From assembly GCF_014837165.1 (NCBI RefSeq), contig NZ_JACSPM010000001.1:339618-403617 (forward strand): a DNA stretch of 64,000 bases, written 5' to 3'. The DNA comes from Microbacterium gallinarum. Lineage in GTDB: Bacteria > Actinomycetota > Actinomycetes > Actinomycetales > Microbacteriaceae. Positions 51,788 through 61,061 of the stretch are shown one piece after another. The position numbers were made by a program, and so were the translations under genes. The notes below the pieces were generated by a model that was not told the origin of the DNA, did no database searches, and saw only the letters and a list, made by a program, of their open reading frames with translations. Position 1 is the stretch's first letter. The number at the start of each line of letters is the position of its first letter.

Positions 51788-53755
51788 ATGCCCTCCGCCG
51801 AACCCGACGACGCGCCCGCCCCGGCACCCACTCCCGCACCGACCCGTGGCCGACCTGGACGCGGCCGGCGGGCGAAGGACGACGGCCCGCGCGCGACCTT
51901 CGGCCAGCTGCTCCCGTTCCTCTTCGAGCACAAGCGCACGCTCGTCGTGGTCGCGGTGCTGAGCGTTCTGAGCGCGGTGGCGATGCTCGCGCAGCCGCTG
52001 CTCGTCGGCCTGGTGATCGAGCGGGTGCAGAACAGCGTCCCGCTCGGGATGCTGCTGTGGGCCCTCGTCGGATTCGTCATCGCCGCCTCGCTCATCTCGG
52101 GCTGGCAGCACTACCTGCTGCAGCGCACCGGCACCGCCGTCGTCTACTCGAGCCGACGCCAGCTCATCGCGCGCATCTTCCACCTGCCCGTCAGCGAGTT
52201 CGACGCCCGCCGCACGGGCGACCTCGTCTCGCGCGTCGGCAGCGACACGACGCTGCTCTACGCGGTGCTCACCCAGGGGCTCGCCGACGCGATCGGCAAC
52301 GCGCTGCTCTTCGTCGGCGCCCTCATCGCGATGGCCCTCATCGACTGGGTACTGCTGGTGCTGATCGTGCTCGTGATCGGGGTCTCGGTGCTCGCGGTCA
52401 CGGCGCTGAGCGGACGCATCCGCACCGCCTCCACCGAGCAGCAGGAGAAGGTCGGCGAACTGGCGTCCGGTGTGGAGCGCGCCGTCGGCTCGATCCGCAC
52501 CGTCCGCGCCGCGGGCGCGACGGAGCGGGAGGTCGCAGCGGTCACCGAGCGCGCGACCGAGGCCTACGGGGTCGGCGTGCGCATCGCGAAGGTGTCGGCG
52601 CTGGTCGTGCCGATCGCCGGCATCGCCCTCCAGGTCTCGCTCCTGGTCGTCATCGGGCTCGGCGGCTACCGTGTCGCGTCCGGCGCGATCGGCATCGCCA
52701 GCCTCGTGACCTTCATCATGTTCCTCTTCATGCTGATCGCGCCGCTCGGCTCGTTCTTCGGCGCGATCACCTCGGTCAACCAGGCGCTGGGCGCGCTGGG
52801 GCGCATCCAGGAGGTGCTCGACCTGCCCACCGAGTCGCAGGACGACGAAGCCCTCGCCCGCGCGATCGAGCGGTCGCCGGATGCCGCGACCCCCACCGAC
52901 GCCCCGGCGATCGAGTTCCGCGACGTGCGCTTCCGCTACCCCGAGGCCGTCGTGGCCGCGCGCCGCGAAGCCGAGACCGAGGCTCTCGCGGTGCTCGAGA
53001 GCGCGCACGTCGATACCCGCGCGATCGTGCGCGACGACGCATCCCTCGACGAAGTGGAGGACTCGGATGCCGCAGCCGAGGTGCTGCGCGGGGTCTCGTT
53101 CTCGGTGCCCCGCGGCGCCCGCGTGGCGCTCGTCGGTCCATCGGGCGCGGGCAAGAGCACGACGCTGGCGCTCATCGAGCGCTTCTACGACCCGACCGGC
53201 GGAGCGATCCTGCTCGAGGGGACGGACGTGCGCGCCCTCGACCGCACGGAACTGCGGGCCCGGCTCGGCTACGTGGAGCAGGACGCGCCAACCCTCGCCG
53301 GAACCATCGGCGACAACCTGCGCCTCGCCTCGCCCGATGCGACGGACGAGGAGTGCGACGCGGTGCTGCGCGCGGTGAACCTCGGCGAGGTGCTCGACCG
53401 CAATCCCCTGGGACTGGACGCTCCCGTCGGCGAGAGCGGCGTGATGCTGTCGGGCGGCGAGCGCCAGCGCCTGGCGATCGCCCGCGCGCTGCTGGCCGCG
53501 CCGCCGATCCTGCTGCTCGACGAATCGACCTCGTCGCTCGACGGCCTGAACGAGCAGCGCATGCGCGAGGCGATCGACGCGGTCGCCGCCGGCCGCACGC
53601 TCATCGTGATCGCGCACCGGCTGTCGACCGTCGTGGACAGCGACCACATCGTCGTGATGGAGCACGGCCGCGTGGTGGGAGAGGGCACGCACTCCGAGCT
53701 CGTCGCCTCGACACCGCTCTACCGCGACCTCGCGAAGCACCAGCTCCTGGTGTGA
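51788..53755 (+). CDS. ABC exporter, fused permease and ATPase
   Basis: A 655-residue half-transporter: six transmembrane helices (about 45-325) then an ATPase with Walker A GPSGAGKST, signature LSGGERQRLAIARAL and Walker B ILLLDESTSS. It is of the MsbA/LmrA-like multidrug type and should work as a homodimer. Between the A-loop FRYP and Walker A there is an insertion of about 35 extra residues rich in Ala, Glu and Asp (nucleotides about 52943-53080). ATG 51788 is used; GTG 51758, overlapping the HTH stop, is an alternative. Confidence 0.9.
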   Translation: MPSAEPDDAPAPAPTPAPTRGRPGRGRRAKDDGPRATFGQLLPFLFEHKRTLVVVAVLSVLSAVAMLAQPLLVGLVIERVQNSVPLGMLLWALVGFVIAASLISGWQHYLLQRTGTAVVYSSRRQLIARIFHLPVSEFDARRTGDLVSRVGSDTTLLYAVLTQGLADAIGNALLFVGALIAMALIDWVLLVLIVLVIGVSVLAVTALSGRIRTASTEQQEKVGELASGVERAVGSIRTVRAAGATEREVAAVTERATEAYGVGVRIAKVSALVVPIAGIALQVSLLVVIGLGGYRVASGAIGIASLVTFIMFLFMLIAPLGSFFGAITSVNQALGALGRIQEVLDLPTESQDDEALARAIERSPDAATPTDAPAIEFRDVRFRYPEAVVAARREAETEALAVLESAHVDTRAIVRDDASLDEVEDSDAAAEVLRGVSFSVPRGARVALVGPSGAGKSTTLALIERFYDPTGGAILLEGTDVRALDRTELRARLGYVEQDAPTLAGTIGDNLRLASPDATDEECDAVLRAVNLGEVLDRNPLGLDAPVGESGVMLSGGERQRLAIARALLAAPPILLLDESTSSLDGLNEQRMREAIDAVAAGRTLIVIAHRLSTVVDSDHIVVMEHGRVVGEGTHSELVASTPLYRDLAKHQLLV

Positions 53756-53779
53756 CCTGACTCGGGCTCCCGGACAGGC

Positions 53780-53821
53780 GGATGCCCCGGCCCGCCGCAC
53801 AGGCGCGGGACCGGGGCATCC
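53780..53821. terminator. Convergent hairpin terminator, GGATGCCCCGG stem
   Basis: A perfect 11-bp stem GGATGCCCCGG (53780-53790) with CCGGGGCATCC (53811-53821), 20-nt loop, in the 77-bp gap between the exporter and pckG, usable from both sides. Confidence 0.65.
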
Positions 53822-53832
53822 TCCAAGACCGC

Positions 53833-55716
53833 TCAGGCGCGTTGCAGGCGGTACCGCAGTGCGGCGAGCTCGGCCCACAGCGGCGCCGGCACTCGGCCGT
53901 CGAACGTGCGGTAGAACTCCTCGGTCAGGTCGGCCTCGTGCAGCCACAGGGCGGGGTCGATCGCGAACAGCTCGTCGAGGTCGGCCTGCGGCACGTCGAT
54001 GCCGTCGAGGTCGAGGTCCTCGGGGCGCGGCAGGCGGCCGATCGGGCTCTCGACGGCACCCACCTCGTTGTCGAGGCGACGGATGATCCAGTCGATGACG
54101 CGCGAGTTGTCGCCGAAGCCCGGCCACAGGAACCGGCCGTCCGTTCCCTTGCGGAACCAGTTGACCTGGAAGATCCGCGGAGCGCGGTCGAAGCGCAGCT
54201 TCTGCCCGACCTTCAGCCAGTGGCCGAAGTAGTCCGCCATGTTGTAGCCGCAGAACGGCAGCATCGCGAACGGGTCGCGCCGCAGCTCGCCGACGGTGCC
54301 TTCAGCGGCCGCGGTGCGCTCGGACGAGATGTTGGAGCCGAGGAAGACGCCGTGCGTCCAGTCGGTGGCTTCGACGACGAGCGGCACGTTCGTGGCGCGG
54401 CGACCGCCGAAGAGGATCGCGTCGAGGGGCACGCCCTCGGGCGCGTCCCAGTCGGGGGCGATCTGCGGGCACTGGGCCGCCGCGACGGTGAAGCGCGAGT
54501 TCGGGTGGGCGGCGGGGCGACCGGATGCCGGCGTCCAGGGGTTGCCCTCCCAGTCGATGAGCTCGGCCGGCGCCTCGTCGGTGAGTCCCTCCCACCACAC
54601 GTCGCCGTCCGGGCGGAGCGCGACGTTGGTGAAGATCGTGTTGCCCCACAGCGTCTCGACCGCGGTGACGTTGGTCGACTCGCCGGTTCCCGGCGCGACA
54701 CCGAAGAAGCCGGCCTCGGGGTTGATGGCCCACAGGCGGCCGTCCTCTCCGGGACGCAGCCATGCGATGTCGTCGCCGAGCGTCTCGACGCGCCAGCCGG
54801 GGATCGTCGGACGCAGCATCGCGAGATTGGTCTTGCCGCACGCCGACGGGAACGCCGCGGCCAGGTGGTACGCGCGGCCGGCCGGATCGATGACGCGGAT
54901 GAGCAGCATGTGCTCGGCGAGCCAGCCCTCGTTGCGGCCGATCACCGAGGCGATGCGCAGCGCGAAGCACTTCTTGGCCAGGATCGCGTTGCCGCCGTAG
55001 CCGGAGCCGTACGACCACACCTCGAGCGTGTCGGGGAAGTGGACGATGTACTTCTCGTCGTTGCACGGCCACGCGACATCGGCCTCGCCGGCTTCGAGCG
55101 GGGCGCCGACCGAGTGGACGGTCTTCACCCACGGAGCCCCGCCGGCGATCTCGCGGAGCACCTCGGTGCCGACACGCGTCATGATCTCGATCGAGGCGAC
55201 GGCGTACGCGCTGTCGGTGATCTGCACGCCGATGTGCGAGAGCGGGCCGCCGACGGCGCCCATCGAGAAGGGGACGACGTACATCGTCCGACCACGCATC
55301 GACCCGTCGAACAGCGGGGTGATGGTCGCACGGATCTCGTCGGGGGCCGCCCAGTTGTTCGTGGGACCCGCGTCCTCCTCGCGCTCCGAGGCGATGAAGG
55401 TGCGCGCCTCGGTGCGGGCGACGTCGCTGGGGTGCGACCGCGCCAGGTACGAGCCCGGCCGCCACTCGGGGTTGAGCTTGATCAGCTTGCCTTCATCGAC
55501 CATCTCGCGCAGGAGCGTGTCGTTCTCGGCGCGGCTGCCGTCGACCCAGTGAACCCGGTCGGGCTTGGTCAGCGCAGTGATCTCGTCCACCCACGCCACC
55601 AGCTCGGCCATTCCCGGCCCCTGGATGGTGGGCAGCTGACCGTAGGTGCGGCTCACAGCATCAGGGCGTGCGGCGCTCGAACCTTCGGGCCGGGTGAAGA
55701 TGTCGGCAAGGGCCAT
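53833..55716 (-). CDS. pckG: Phosphoenolpyruvate carboxykinase (GTP)
   Basis: A 627-residue GTP-type PEPCK, which makes PEP from oxaloacetate in gluconeogenesis. The P-loop [13 protein letters not shown] contains the hyper-reactive cysteine; [19 protein letters not shown] and [19 protein letters not shown] are further conserved blocks. Length is normal (about 600-625). ATG 55716 has GAGGAG about 8 nt upstream. It is divergent from a RamB/PrpR-like regulator, which fits control by carbon source. Confidence 0.96.
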   Translation of the reverse strand: MALADIFTRPEGSSAARPDAVSRTYGQLPTIQGPGMAELVAWVDEITALTKPDRVHWVDGSRAENDTLLREMVDEGKLIKLNPEWRPGSYLARSHPSDVARTEARTFIASEREEDAGPTNNWAAPDEIRATITPLFDGSMRGRTMYVVPFSMGAVGGPLSHIGVQITDSAYAVASIEIMTRVGTEVLREIAGGAPWVKTVHSVGAPLEAGEADVAWPCNDEKYIVHFPDTLEVWSYGSGYGGNAILAKKCFALRIASVIGRNEGWLAEHMLLIRVIDPAGRAYHLAAAFPSACGKTNLAMLRPTIPGWRVETLGDDIAWLRPGEDGRLWAINPEAGFFGVAPGTGESTNVTAVETLWGNTIFTNVALRPDGDVWWEGLTDEAPAELIDWEGNPWTPASGRPAAHPNSRFTVAAAQCPQIAPDWDAPEGVPLDAILFGGRRATNVPLVVEATDWTHGVFLGSNISSERTAAAEGTVGELRRDPFAMLPFCGYNMADYFGHWLKVGQKLRFDRAPRIFQVNWFRKGTDGRFLWPGFGDNSRVIDWIIRRLDNEVGAVESPIGRLPRPEDLDLDGIDVPQADLDELFAIDPALWLHEADLTEEFYRTFDGRVPAPLWAELAALRYRLQRA

Positions 55717-55827
55717 GGGGTCGCTCCTCTTCGATGAGACGTTCAGAACTGAGGTCTTCCTCTACTTTCGTTGCATTGCATGACGTCTTCGCGCCGTTGG
55801 TCGCGTCAAGACTTACGATTCTTTCGC

Positions 55828-55833
55828 TATCAT
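55828..55833 (+). promoter_or_regulatory. Leaderless -10 box TATCAT
   Basis: It ends 6 nt before the ATG at 55840. The 123-bp gap to pckG also has a tandem TTGCATTGCA (55771-55780) and GTTCAGAAC (55741-55749), possible operators. Confidence 0.5.
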
Positions 55834-55839
55834 CAAGGA

Positions 55840-57276
55840 ATGCCCCCTAGCGCTCTCGAACTGTCGACCCTGGGCCACCGCATCCGTCATCAGCGCATCT
55901 CGCACGGCTTCACACTCGATGAGCTGGGCGAGCGCGTCGGCGTCGCCGGCAGTCAGCTCAGCTTGATCGAGAACGGCAAGCGCGAGCCCAAGCTCTCCCT
56001 GCTTCAGGCGATCGCCACGGCGACCGGCGTCGAGGTCGGCGATCTGCTGTCGACCGAGCCCCCGAACCGGCGGGCCGCGCTCGAGATCGAGCTGGAGCGC
56101 GCGCAGGCGAGCTCGGTGTTCCGTCAGCTCGGCATCGCGCCGGTGAAGGTCTCCAAGGGCATGGCAGACGACACGATCGAGTCGATCCTCGGCCTCCACC
56201 GCGAGCTGCAGCGTCGCGAGCGCGAAGCGATCGCGACTCCCGAGGAGGCGCGTCGCGCGAACACCGAGCTGCGCCTCAAGATGCGCGACCTCGACAACTA
56301 CCGCCCCGACATCGAGAAGCTCGCCGAGAAGCAGCTCAAGGCCGCCGGGCACGTGTCGGGCGCCCTCACGCATCGCACTGTCAGCATCATGGCCGAGAAG
56401 CTCGGCTTCGAGCTGATCTATGTGAACGATCTCCCCCATTCGGCGCGCTCGGTCACCGACCTCGAGCACGGCCGCATCTACCTTCCACCGGCATCCATCC
56501 CCGGCGGCCACGGTCTGCGCTCGATGGCGCTGCAGGCGATGGCTCACCGCCTGCTCGGTCACAAGCGCCCCACCGACTACGCCGACTTCCTGCAGCAGCG
56601 CCTCGAGATCAACTACTACGCGGCGTGCTGCCTCATGCCCGAGACGGCGTCGGTCGCGTTCCTTCAGCAGGCGAAGAAGGACCGCAACCTGGCGGTCGAG
56701 GACTTCCGCGACGCGTTCGGTGTGACCCACGAGGCGGCGGGCATGCGCCTGACCAACCTCGCGACGCAGCACCTCGGCATCCGGCTGCACTTCCTCCGCG
56801 TCGACGGTTCGGGCGCCATCACGCGCGTGTACGAGAACGACGACCTGCCCCTGCCGGCCGACGTCACGGGCGCCGTCGACGGGCAGATCGCGTGCCGCAG
56901 GTTCTCGGCACGGGCGGCGTTCTCGGAGCAGAACCGCACGACCGAGCACTACCAGTACACCGACACCCCGGCAGGCACCTACTGGTGCTCCACGCAGACC
57001 GGCACCACGTCCGAGGGCGAGTTCTCGATCACCGTCGGCGTCCCGTTCGATGACGCCCGGTGGTTCCGCGGCCGCGAGACGCAGAAGCGGGCGACGTCGA
57101 CCTGCCCCGACGAGTCGTGCTGCCGCAGGCCCGCCGCCGACGTCGCCGAGCGCTGGGCCGGCAAAGCCTGGCCGAGCGCGCGCGTGCACATGCAGATGTT
57201 CTCGCCGCTCCCCCGCGGCACGTTCCCCGGCGTCGACGACAACGAGGTCTACGCGTTCCTCGAGCGCCACGCCTGA
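55840..57276 (+). CDS. RamB/PrpR-like XRE-family regulator of carbon metabolism
   Basis: A 478-residue regulator. The Xre-type HTH is at about residues 10-65 (FTLDELGERVGVAGSQLSLI), followed by a long helical linker and an ImmA/IrrE-like domain in which the HExxH site reads AHRLLGH, so protease activity is unlikely. The C-terminus carries a cysteine cluster CPDESCC. This layout is that of RamB (acetate) and PrpR (propionate; Fe-S and acyl-CoA sensing) in mycobacteria and corynebacteria. ATG 55840 fits a leaderless start. The divergent pckG is its likely target. Confidence 0.85.
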   Translation: MPPSALELSTLGHRIRHQRISHGFTLDELGERVGVAGSQLSLIENGKREPKLSLLQAIATATGVEVGDLLSTEPPNRRAALEIELERAQASSVFRQLGIAPVKVSKGMADDTIESILGLHRELQRREREAIATPEEARRANTELRLKMRDLDNYRPDIEKLAEKQLKAAGHVSGALTHRTVSIMAEKLGFELIYVNDLPHSARSVTDLEHGRIYLPPASIPGGHGLRSMALQAMAHRLLGHKRPTDYADFLQQRLEINYYAACCLMPETASVAFLQQAKKDRNLAVEDFRDAFGVTHEAAGMRLTNLATQHLGIRLHFLRVDGSGAITRVYENDDLPLPADVTGAVDGQIACRRFSARAAFSEQNRTTEHYQYTDTPAGTYWCSTQTGTTSEGEFSITVGVPFDDARWFRGRETQKRATSTCPDESCCRRPAADVAERWAGKAWPSARVHMQMFSPLPRGTFPGVDDNEVYAFLERHA

Positions 57277-57327
57277 CCGGCGTCGTCTGAGACGCGGGTC
57301 GTGGCGGCGGATGTCGCGCCGGCGGCG

Positions 57328-57333
57328 TAGCCT
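57328..57333 (+). promoter_or_regulatory. Leaderless -10 box TAGCCT
   Basis: It ends 6 nt before GTG 57340, so that GTG is preferred over the one at 57337. Confidence 0.5.
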
Positions 57334-57339
57334 CGAGTG

Positions 57340-58002
57340 GTGACCCCGGAACTCGCCGCCCGCATCGTCGCGGACTCCCGCGACCGGGTGGCCTGGGTTC
57401 GGGCGCGATCGCGCGGAATCACGGCGACGGATGTCGCGGCCCTGACCTCCGAGCGGGCCATCGCGCGCGCCGCCGACGCCAAGCTGATGGGGTCGGGTTT
57501 CTCGGGCAACGCCTACACCGCCCACGGGCGCGCGCGCGAGCCCGAGATCGCGGCGTGGGTCGCGGCGACGCACGGCATCCGGCCGTCGTCGGCGCTGTTC
57601 CACGCGGTGGTCGAGAAGCGTCACCTCGCGACGCCCGACGGCATCGGCGTCGACGCGGGCGGGCGCGTCACCCTCAGCGAGATCAAGACGACGAACAAGC
57701 CGTGGCGCAGCATCCCCCGCTCGTATCTTCGTCAGGTCTGGTGGCAGCAGCATGTGCTCGGCGCAGAGCGCACCCTCGTCGCGTGGGAGCAGCACGACGG
57801 CTTCGTGCCCGTCGACGACGAGCCGCGGTGCGCCTGGGTCGACCGCGACGAGGCGGAGATCGCCAAGCTGGTGAAGCTGGCGACGGCCCTCATCGACGAG
57901 CTCTACCACCGCACGACCACGACGCGCCCTCCGGTGGGAGAACGGATGCCGCAGCCCCCGGCTCCGCGACAGCCGTTCCGCGCCCTCGCTCTGGCCGACT
58001 AG
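57340..58002 (+). CDS. YqaJ/lambda-exonuclease-fold nuclease
   Basis: A 220-residue protein of the YqaJ viral recombinase fold. ITATDVAAL is the conserved start of the core, GRAREPEIAAWV supplies the first Glu, ATPDGIG the Asp, and LSEIKTTNKPW the Glu-x-Lys of the PD-(D/E)XK site. Such enzymes chew DNA for single-strand annealing and usually sit beside a RecT/Bet protein in phages; no partner or phage gene is nearby here. The last 25 residues are Pro-rich. Confidence 0.82.
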   Translation: MTPELAARIVADSRDRVAWVRARSRGITATDVAALTSERAIARAADAKLMGSGFSGNAYTAHGRAREPEIAAWVAATHGIRPSSALFHAVVEKRHLATPDGIGVDAGGRVTLSEIKTTNKPWRSIPRSYLRQVWWQQHVLGAERTLVAWEQHDGFVPVDDEPRCAWVDRDEAEIAKLVKLATALIDELYHRTTTTRPPVGERMPQPPAPRQPFRALALAD

Positions 58003-58026
58003 CGCCGCCGGCGCTTCGCCCGCATC

Positions 58027-58530
58027 TCAGCGCAGGGTCGTGATCGTCCTGGCCGCGGCATCCCACACGCGCAGACCGACCGCCTCGCCGACGACGTGCC
58101 CGGCCTCGATCGTGGCGAGCACCGACGCCACGTCGGCGGACGGAACGCTGCGCGCCAGGGTGACATGCGGCGTCCAGCGGCCGACGGATGTGTTGGCGTA
58201 CCGCGGGGGTGGTGCGCCCAGCCGGTCTGCGATCTCCCGATGAAGCGCCAGGAGCGCGCCGGACACGACCACGTGCCGCGCCACGACGACCCCGCGCCGT
58301 CGAGGGAAGAGCAGGATCCCGCTCAGTTCGAGCGGCAGCGGCAGGCGCTCCTCCGCCCCGCGGACGACCCCGGCCACGAGCTCGTCGCGGACCGCCAGCG
58401 TGATGTGAGGACGGTTGCTCGGGGACGGGTTGCGACCCGAGTTCGGCAGTTCCGCACGCTCCAGTCGCGCCCAGTCATCGCGGACGGCGGCCTCGATCGC
58501 GGCATCCGGAACCAACTCGACGCTGAACAT
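58027..58530 (-). CDS. 2H phosphoesterase (2'-5' RNA ligase-like)
   Basis: A 167-residue protein with the two HxTx motifs of the 2H phosphoesterase family: PHITLA at about residue 45 and PHVTLA at about residue 130. Members open cyclic phosphates or ligate RNA with 2'-5' bonds in vitro; the physiological substrate is rarely known. ATG 58530 has GGGAG close upstream and a GAGGAT box 6 nt away. It converges with the YqaJ-like gene, 24 nt apart. Confidence 0.82.
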   Translation of the reverse strand: MFSVELVPDAAIEAAVRDDWARLERAELPNSGRNPSPSNRPHITLAVRDELVAGVVRGAEERLPLPLELSGILLFPRRRGVVVARHVVVSGALLALHREIADRLGAPPPRYANTSVGRWTPHVTLARSVPSADVASVLATIEAGHVVGEAVGLRVWDAAARTITTLR

Positions 58531-58570
58531 GCTCCCATCCTCTCCGTCCCGTCTCACACGCCAGGGAATA

Positions 58571-58632
58571 GTTGACGCTTGTCAACGATTCAGTCTATAG
58601 TTGACTCTTATCAACTGTTGACCTCTGTCAAC
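58571..58632. promoter_or_regulatory. Triple operator GTTGAC-N4-GTCAAC
   Basis: Three palindromes: 58571-58586, 58600-58615 (right half ATCAAC) and 58617-58632. Half-sites start at 58571, 58581, 58600, 58610, 58617 and 58627. The first two palindromes overlap the -35 and -10 of the exporter promoter and have centres 29 bp apart, as at 51458-51502; the third lies downstream of the start. Confidence 0.85.
58572..58601 (+). promoter_or_regulatory. Promoter TTGACG-N18-TATAGT
   Basis: A strong sigma-70-type pair with an 18-bp spacer, embedded in the operators, about 90 nt before the MFS start at 58693. Confidence 0.75.
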
Positions 58633-58692
58633 CATTCGCGGCCGCCCGCCGCGCCCACTTCCGCCTCTTCCGCTCCACAAGAAGGACTCTCC

Positions 58693-60444
58693 ATGGCAGC
58701 TTCCGCCGCGACCGGATCGGTCGCCACCGCCCCCGGCGCACCTGACGCCGACGATGCGCGCCGGCACCGCCGCATCCTGCAGGCGCTCACGGGCCTGCTG
58801 CTCGGCATGTTCGTGTCGATGCTGGCATCGACGGTCGTCTCGACCTCGCTCCCCGTCATCGTCCACGACCTGGGCGGCGACCAGGCGGCGTTCACCTGGG
58901 TCGTCACCGCCACGCTGCTGACCACGGCGATCTCGACACCGATCTGGGGGAAGCTCGCCGATCTCTTCAATCGCAAGCTGCTCATCCAGCTCTCGATCGT
59001 GATCTTCGTCGTGGCCACGGCGGCCGCCGGATTCTCGCAGGACCCGGGTACGCTCATCGCGTTCCGCGCGGTGCAGGGCATCGGCGCGGGCGGTCTCGCA
59101 GCGCTCAGCCAGATCATCATGGCCGACATCATCAGCCCGCGTGAGCGCGGCCGCTACATGGGCCTCTTCGGCGCCGTCATGGCTGTCGCGACCGTCGGCG
59201 GGCCCCTGCTCGGCGGCTTCATCACCGACACGATCGACTGGCGCTGGAACTTCTACATCGCCGTGCCGTTCGCGGTCGCCGCGCTCATCATGCTCCAGCG
59301 CACGCTGCACCTGCCCGCTCGCCCGAAGACCAGGGCGCGCATCGACTACTTCGGCATCGTGCTGCTGTCGACCGCCGTCTCACTGGTGCTCATCTGGGTC
59401 ACCAACGCCGGCTCGGACTACGGCTGGTGGAGCACCGAGACGATCCTCATGGTCGGCGGCGCCCTCCTGGCCGCAGTCGCCTTCGTCATCGTCGAGCTGC
59501 GCTCGAAGGAGCCGCTCATCCCGCTGACCCTGTTCCGCGACCGCACCTTCACGCTCGCCGTGATCGCGTCGATCTCGATCGGCATCGCGATGTTCGGCAC
59601 GTCGGTCTACCTCAGCCAGTACATGCAGCTCGCACGCGGCGCGACCCCCACCGAGGCCGGCCTCATGACCATTCCGATGATCGCGGGCCTGCTGATCGCC
59701 TCCATCGTCATCGGCGGTCTCGTCACCCGTCACGGCCACTGGAAGCCGTACCTCATCGTCGGCGGCGTTCTGCTGATCGCCGGGTCGTACCTGCTGTCGA
59801 CGATCCACTACGACACCCACTTCGCGCTCGTGTCGCTCTACATGTTCCTGCTCGGCTCGGGCGTCGGCATGACGATGCAGAACCTGGTGCTCATCGTGCA
59901 GAACACCTCGAAGCCCAGTGAGATCGGCGTCGCCAGCTCGGGAGTCGCGTTCTTCCGCAGCCTCGGCGGCACGGTGGGCGTCTCGGTCATGGGCGCGGCC
60001 CTCGCGACGTCGGCCACCGACCTCTTCGGCGTGCGCAAGGAAGAGATCGGCGCCGCCATCGCGAAGCTCGGCGAGAAGGGCGCGGCCATCGCGGAGCAGC
60101 TCCAGTCGGGCACCATCCCGCAGGTGTCGGCACTGCCCGAGTCGATCCGCGTGATCGTCGAGGACATCTACGCACAGGCGATCGCCCACTCGTTCCTCAT
60201 CGCCGTTCCGCTGGCCGTGATCAGCCTCATCGCGATCGTCTTCCTGCCCAACATCCCGCTGAACCGCATGACCACCAGCGAGCGCGCGGCGGCGAGCGAG
60301 GCAGACCTCGCCACGATCACGACGGCGGAGGGCATGTCGGCTCTGGAGGCGACGGCAGCAGAGGAGAGGACGGATGCCGCGACCCGCGGCCCGGCAGAGA
60401 ACACCGAGGCGCCCGCGGACGAGGCATCCGCCCGCCGCCGCTAA
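58693..60444 (+). CDS. MFS multidrug exporter, DHA2 (14-TM) family
   Basis: A 583-residue drug:H+ antiporter with about fourteen hydrophobic segments. MLASTVVSTSLPVIVHDLGG is the DHA2 motif D1-like N-terminus, WGKLADLFNRK the loop after TM2, and GIGAGGLAALSQIIMADIIS with PRERGRYMG follows. The acidic Ala/Glu-rich C-terminal 70 residues are cytoplasmic. ATG 58693 has AAGGA 7 nt upstream. It is co-translated with the MarR gene (TAATG overlap) and starts from an operator-covered promoter, so it is very likely induced by its own substrate. Confidence 0.92.
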   Translation: MAASAATGSVATAPGAPDADDARRHRRILQALTGLLLGMFVSMLASTVVSTSLPVIVHDLGGDQAAFTWVVTATLLTTAISTPIWGKLADLFNRKLLIQLSIVIFVVATAAAGFSQDPGTLIAFRAVQGIGAGGLAALSQIIMADIISPRERGRYMGLFGAVMAVATVGGPLLGGFITDTIDWRWNFYIAVPFAVAALIMLQRTLHLPARPKTRARIDYFGIVLLSTAVSLVLIWVTNAGSDYGWWSTETILMVGGALLAAVAFVIVELRSKEPLIPLTLFRDRTFTLAVIASISIGIAMFGTSVYLSQYMQLARGATPTEAGLMTIPMIAGLLIASIVIGGLVTRHGHWKPYLIVGGVLLIAGSYLLSTIHYDTHFALVSLYMFLLGSGVGMTMQNLVLIVQNTSKPSEIGVASSGVAFFRSLGGTVGVSVMGAALATSATDLFGVRKEEIGAAIAKLGEKGAAIAEQLQSGTIPQVSALPESIRVIVEDIYAQAIAHSFLIAVPLAVISLIAIVFLPNIPLNRMTTSERAAASEADLATITTAEGMSALEATAAEERTDAATRGPAENTEAPADEASARRR

Positions 60445-60932
60445 TGTCGATCACGATGACCGACGACGAGACCCGAGAGGCGCGCACCGAGGCCGTGCGC
60501 GCCCTCGAGGCGGAGTTCGGCGAGCTGATCAACCGGTTCCGGCGATTCATCTCCGAGAACGCGAGCCGCGTCAGCCCCGGCATGCTTCCCGGGGCATACA
60601 AGGTGTTCACGACGATCGTGCGCCGCGAGTCGATCACGCTGTCAGCGCTCGCGGAGAGCCTCATGGCCGACAAAGGCCAGATCAGCCGGACAGTCCGCGA
60701 GCTCGAGCAGCTCGGCCTCATCCAGCGCACGCCCGACCCCGACGACGGGCGCTCGAGCCTGCTCTCGCCTACTGCCGAGGGTCTGACGCGTCTCGCCGAG
60801 GCGCGGGCGCCGCAGGAGCGGTCGCTCATGGCCGCGCTCGAGGCGTGGGATCTCGACGACATCCGCAACCTGTCGCGTCTGCTGCACGCGCTGACGGCGG
60901 GCGAGACGCCCGACGAGTCGCCCGCATCCTGA
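60444..60932 (+). CDS. MarR-family transcriptional regulator
   Basis: A 162-residue winged-helix repressor. TLSALAESLMADKGQISRTV is the recognition helix region, and RTPDPDDGRSSLLSPTAEG is the MarR wing (DxRxxxLxLT-like). ATG 60444 overlaps the exporter stop by one base. As the last gene of the exporter unit it most likely binds the GTTGAC/GTCAAC palindromes at 58571-58632 and shuts off its own operon until a ligand binds. The same sites at 51458-51502 would put the ABC exporter under its control too. Confidence 0.88.
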   Translation: MSITMTDDETREARTEAVRALEAEFGELINRFRRFISENASRVSPGMLPGAYKVFTTIVRRESITLSALAESLMADKGQISRTVRELEQLGLIQRTPDPDDGRSSLLSPTAEGLTRLAEARAPQERSLMAALEAWDLDDIRNLSRLLHALTAGETPDESPAS

Positions 60933-61061
60933 CATCGTCTCGGCGGGGTTTCTCGGCGTGGTAGCACCCGCGTAACACGGGCGAGACAATCTCGCGCTTG
61001 ACTGGCGTGACCGCGGCCGCGAGTGCCGCCGACGACGATGTAGCGCGGAAGGGGGCGTCCG

